Under the pieces are notes generated by a model. The model ran no database searches and had not been told where the DNA came from. It worked only from the letters and a program-made list of their open reading frames with translations. This document shows, one piece after another, positions 54,945 to 56,390 of a stretch of DNA of 56,390 bases. Both the position numbers and the translations under genes were made by a program. Origin of the DNA: Alphaproteobacteria bacterium (lineage in GTDB: Bacteria > Pseudomonadota > Alphaproteobacteria > CACIAM-22H2); contig JAEULA010000017.1 of the NCBI GenBank assembly GCA_016793165.1, positions 1 to 56,390 on the forward strand, in the 5' to 3' direction. Each line of letters starts with the position of its first letter. Position 1 is the first letter of the stretch.

Positions 54945-56390
54945 CTACGGACTCGCCGTCGGGATCGTCCATTCGTAGCCGCGCACGGTCTCGACATATT
55001 CCGGCCAGCGGTAATGGACCGGCGCCGGGAAATCCTTCGGCAGCAGGGGCGCCATCCAGCGCGTGCCGCCGACGCCCCCGCCCGTCCGATCGCGGAACTC
55101 GGCCTGGCAACGCGCCAGACCGTCGCGGTCCGCCGCGAGCTCGACAAGCGTCGTCGCGATGACGCGCGCCGCGGTCAGGTGCAGCGGATCGATCGCCGCC
55201 GGCACGCCGCCGAGCGCGTTGCGCGGCCAATCGGGATAGATGTAGCCGGGCCTGGGCGCGCGCAGCATCGCGCGGCCGACATAGAGCCGCACGGTCGGGC
55301 AGTGCCACGTGTACTCGACGTAGTCGTCGGACGTGTAGTTCTTCTGCCAGCTCGGCAGGTTGGCGCGGATCTTCGCCTCGCCCTCGCGCGGATCGGTCAG
55401 CTGCTCGATCTCGGGCATGAACGGCTCGGCCATCGGCTCGAGACCGAGCTCCTTCTGGCACGCGCGCGCGAACGCCTTCGCCGCCTCCGGCAGGATCGGC
55501 GGGCCGACCATCTCGAAATTTCGCCAGGTGATGTCGGCGATCGCATGGTTGGCGAGGCCGGGGCGCGTCTTGGTGATCCACGCCTTGGTCAGCGTCGTGT
55601 GCGTGATGCGCGCGACGTTCTCGGCGTTGTTGTCGAGGATCGCGAACACCTTCTCCGCCATGTCGATCGTCGGGCAGCGCAGCGAGTACTGGATCTGGCC
55701 CATGTGCGGCGGAATGTTGTCCGCCGTCGCCTGGCCCGCCATCAGGATCGCCTCGTTGATCGACCACGAGCCGGAATGCGGCAGCATCGAATCGCGCGTG
55801 TACTTGCTCGTCGTATACATCAGGCACACCGCGTCGGTGGCGGCCGGCGCGCGGCTCACCGAGTGCGAGTTCACGGCACCCTCGCGGCCCATCGCCCCGA
55901 TCCAGGTCTCGGGGCTCTCGCATTCGAAGGTATAGATGCGGCTCCAGTAGCAGCCGCAATGCGTGTCCCACACCAGGGAATTCGAACGCGCGGGAGTCCA
56001 GGTCGGATGGAAGCTGACCAGCGCGTCGAGATCGTCGTAGTAGCCCTTGGCCGCGTGGACCGGCTTGGAGCCGCACATCTTCTCGGCGGGCTCGCCGAAG
56101 AACTTCAGCCGCGCCTTCAGCCCGTGCGCCTCGATCGCCGCCTTCGCCGCCAGCAGCCCGCCGAGCGCACCGATGCCGAGCGCGGAATGCGGATCGGTGT
56201 GGCCGGCGGCCCAGCGATGGAAGCCCGGTCGCGGCTCGCGACGCGGCACCGCCGCCTGGTTCATGCCGGGGACCGCGTCGTACTCCGCATAGGTGCCGAG
56301 GATCGGGCCCTGCGTGCCCCAGGTGGCGCAGAACGCGGTGGGCATCCCGCCCGAACCCTCCTCGACCGCGAAGCCCTCGCGCCGCAGCCG
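54945..56390 (-). CDS. AbgB-like M20 family amidohydrolase, 5' end outside window
   Basis: This is a zinc-dependent aminoacylase/carboxypeptidase-like enzyme, 481 residues inside the window and continuing past the edge at 56390. M20 ligand regions are visible in GTYAEYDAVPG and AGHTDPHSALGIGALGG, with KFFGEPAEKMCGSKPVHAAKGYYD further on. The insertion of the dimerisation domain is evident in the IGAMGREGAVNSH region. The closest family pattern is AbgB (p-aminobenzoyl-glutamate hydrolase subunit B) and related peptidases that need a partner or act alone. The true start lies outside the window. Confidence 0.9.
   Translation of the reverse strand, partial: RLRREGFAVEEGSGGMPTAFCATWGTQGPILGTYAEYDAVPGMNQAAVPRREPRPGFHRWAAGHTDPHSALGIGALGGLLAAKAAIEAHGLKARLKFFGEPAEKMCGSKPVHAAKGYYDDLDALVSFHPTWTPARSNSLVWDTHCGCYWSRIYTFECESPETWIGAMGREGAVNSHSVSRAPAATDAVCLMYTTSKYTRDSMLPHSGSWSINEAILMAGQATADNIPPHMGQIQYSLRCPTIDMAEKVFAILDNNAENVARITHTTLTKAWITKTRPGLANHAIADITWRNFEMVGPPILPEAAKAFARACQKELGLEPMAEPFMPEIEQLTDPREGEAKIRANLPSWQKNYTSDDYVEYTWHCPTVRLYVGRAMLRAPRPGYIYPDWPRNALGGVPAAIDPLHLTAARVIATTLVELAADRDGLARCQAEFRDRTGGGVGGTRWMAPLLPKDFPAPVHYRWPEYVETVRGYEWTIPTASP

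Overview
The window is very GC-rich, with the strong third-position GC that leaves long open frames opposite almost every real gene. Gene content suggests a free-living, metabolically versatile alphaproteobacterium of the Rhodospirillales or Hyphomicrobiales kind: many ABC and TRAP importers, periplasmic nitrate reductase, poly-GlcNAc export, orphan chemoreceptors and PEP-CTERM-like exported proteins. This placement is inferred from gene content, not from a marker gene. I see no tRNA, rRNA, CRISPR array, transposase, integrase or phage gene. About 46 protein genes cover nearly the whole window.

Layout. 14-7346: a TauD/TfdA dioxygenase, then on the minus strand a five-gene oligopeptide-type ABC operon (binding protein, two permeases, two ATPases) followed by a secreted alpha/beta hydrolase. 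7618-9753: chemoreceptor 1. 9898-19686: a catabolic locus made of hyuA, hyuB and a complete SsuABC/NMT1-like importer on the minus strand, with a divergent TetR regulator and a lone molybdenum hydroxylase large subunit on the plus strand. A perfect TetR-type operator lies between the two arms. 19781-25503: the nap operon, transcribed napD-A-G-H-B-C. 25767-28328: an orphan hybrid-sensing histidine kinase upstream of nap. 28382-35207: an ATC-hydrolase family protein, a MetX-like hydrolase, chemoreceptor 2 with a C-terminal PilZ domain, a D-2-hydroxyacid dehydrogenase, a small membrane protein and an SGNH-like exported protein.

35314-38462: an orphan PotD-like binding protein coupled to a small lipoprotein and divergent from a PuuB-like FAD oxidase. 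38760-41872: a cold-shock protein with its own terminator, an LTA-synthase-type phosphotransferase and a glutathione S-transferase. 42000-44088: a PEP-CTERM-like protein and a dimethylarginine/arginine deiminase family enzyme. 44278-50500: a full pgaABCD operon for poly-beta-1,6-GlcNAc biofilm polysaccharide. 50583-53532: a complete DctPQM TRAP transporter. 53629-54555: a second PEP-CTERM-like protein. 54945-window end: an AbgB-like M20 amidohydrolase cut by the edge.

The best candidates for something new are: the hyuAB, importer and Mo-hydroxylase locus around one TetR operator; the chemoreceptor with a built-in PilZ domain close to a c-di-GMP-type polysaccharide operon; NapD with a Tat-like SRRAFLG leader; a pgaD gene with no ordinary start codon where homology expects one; and structured palindromic elements lying inside two transporter operons. 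Nothing here is an obviously undescribed defence or mobile system, and I do not claim one.
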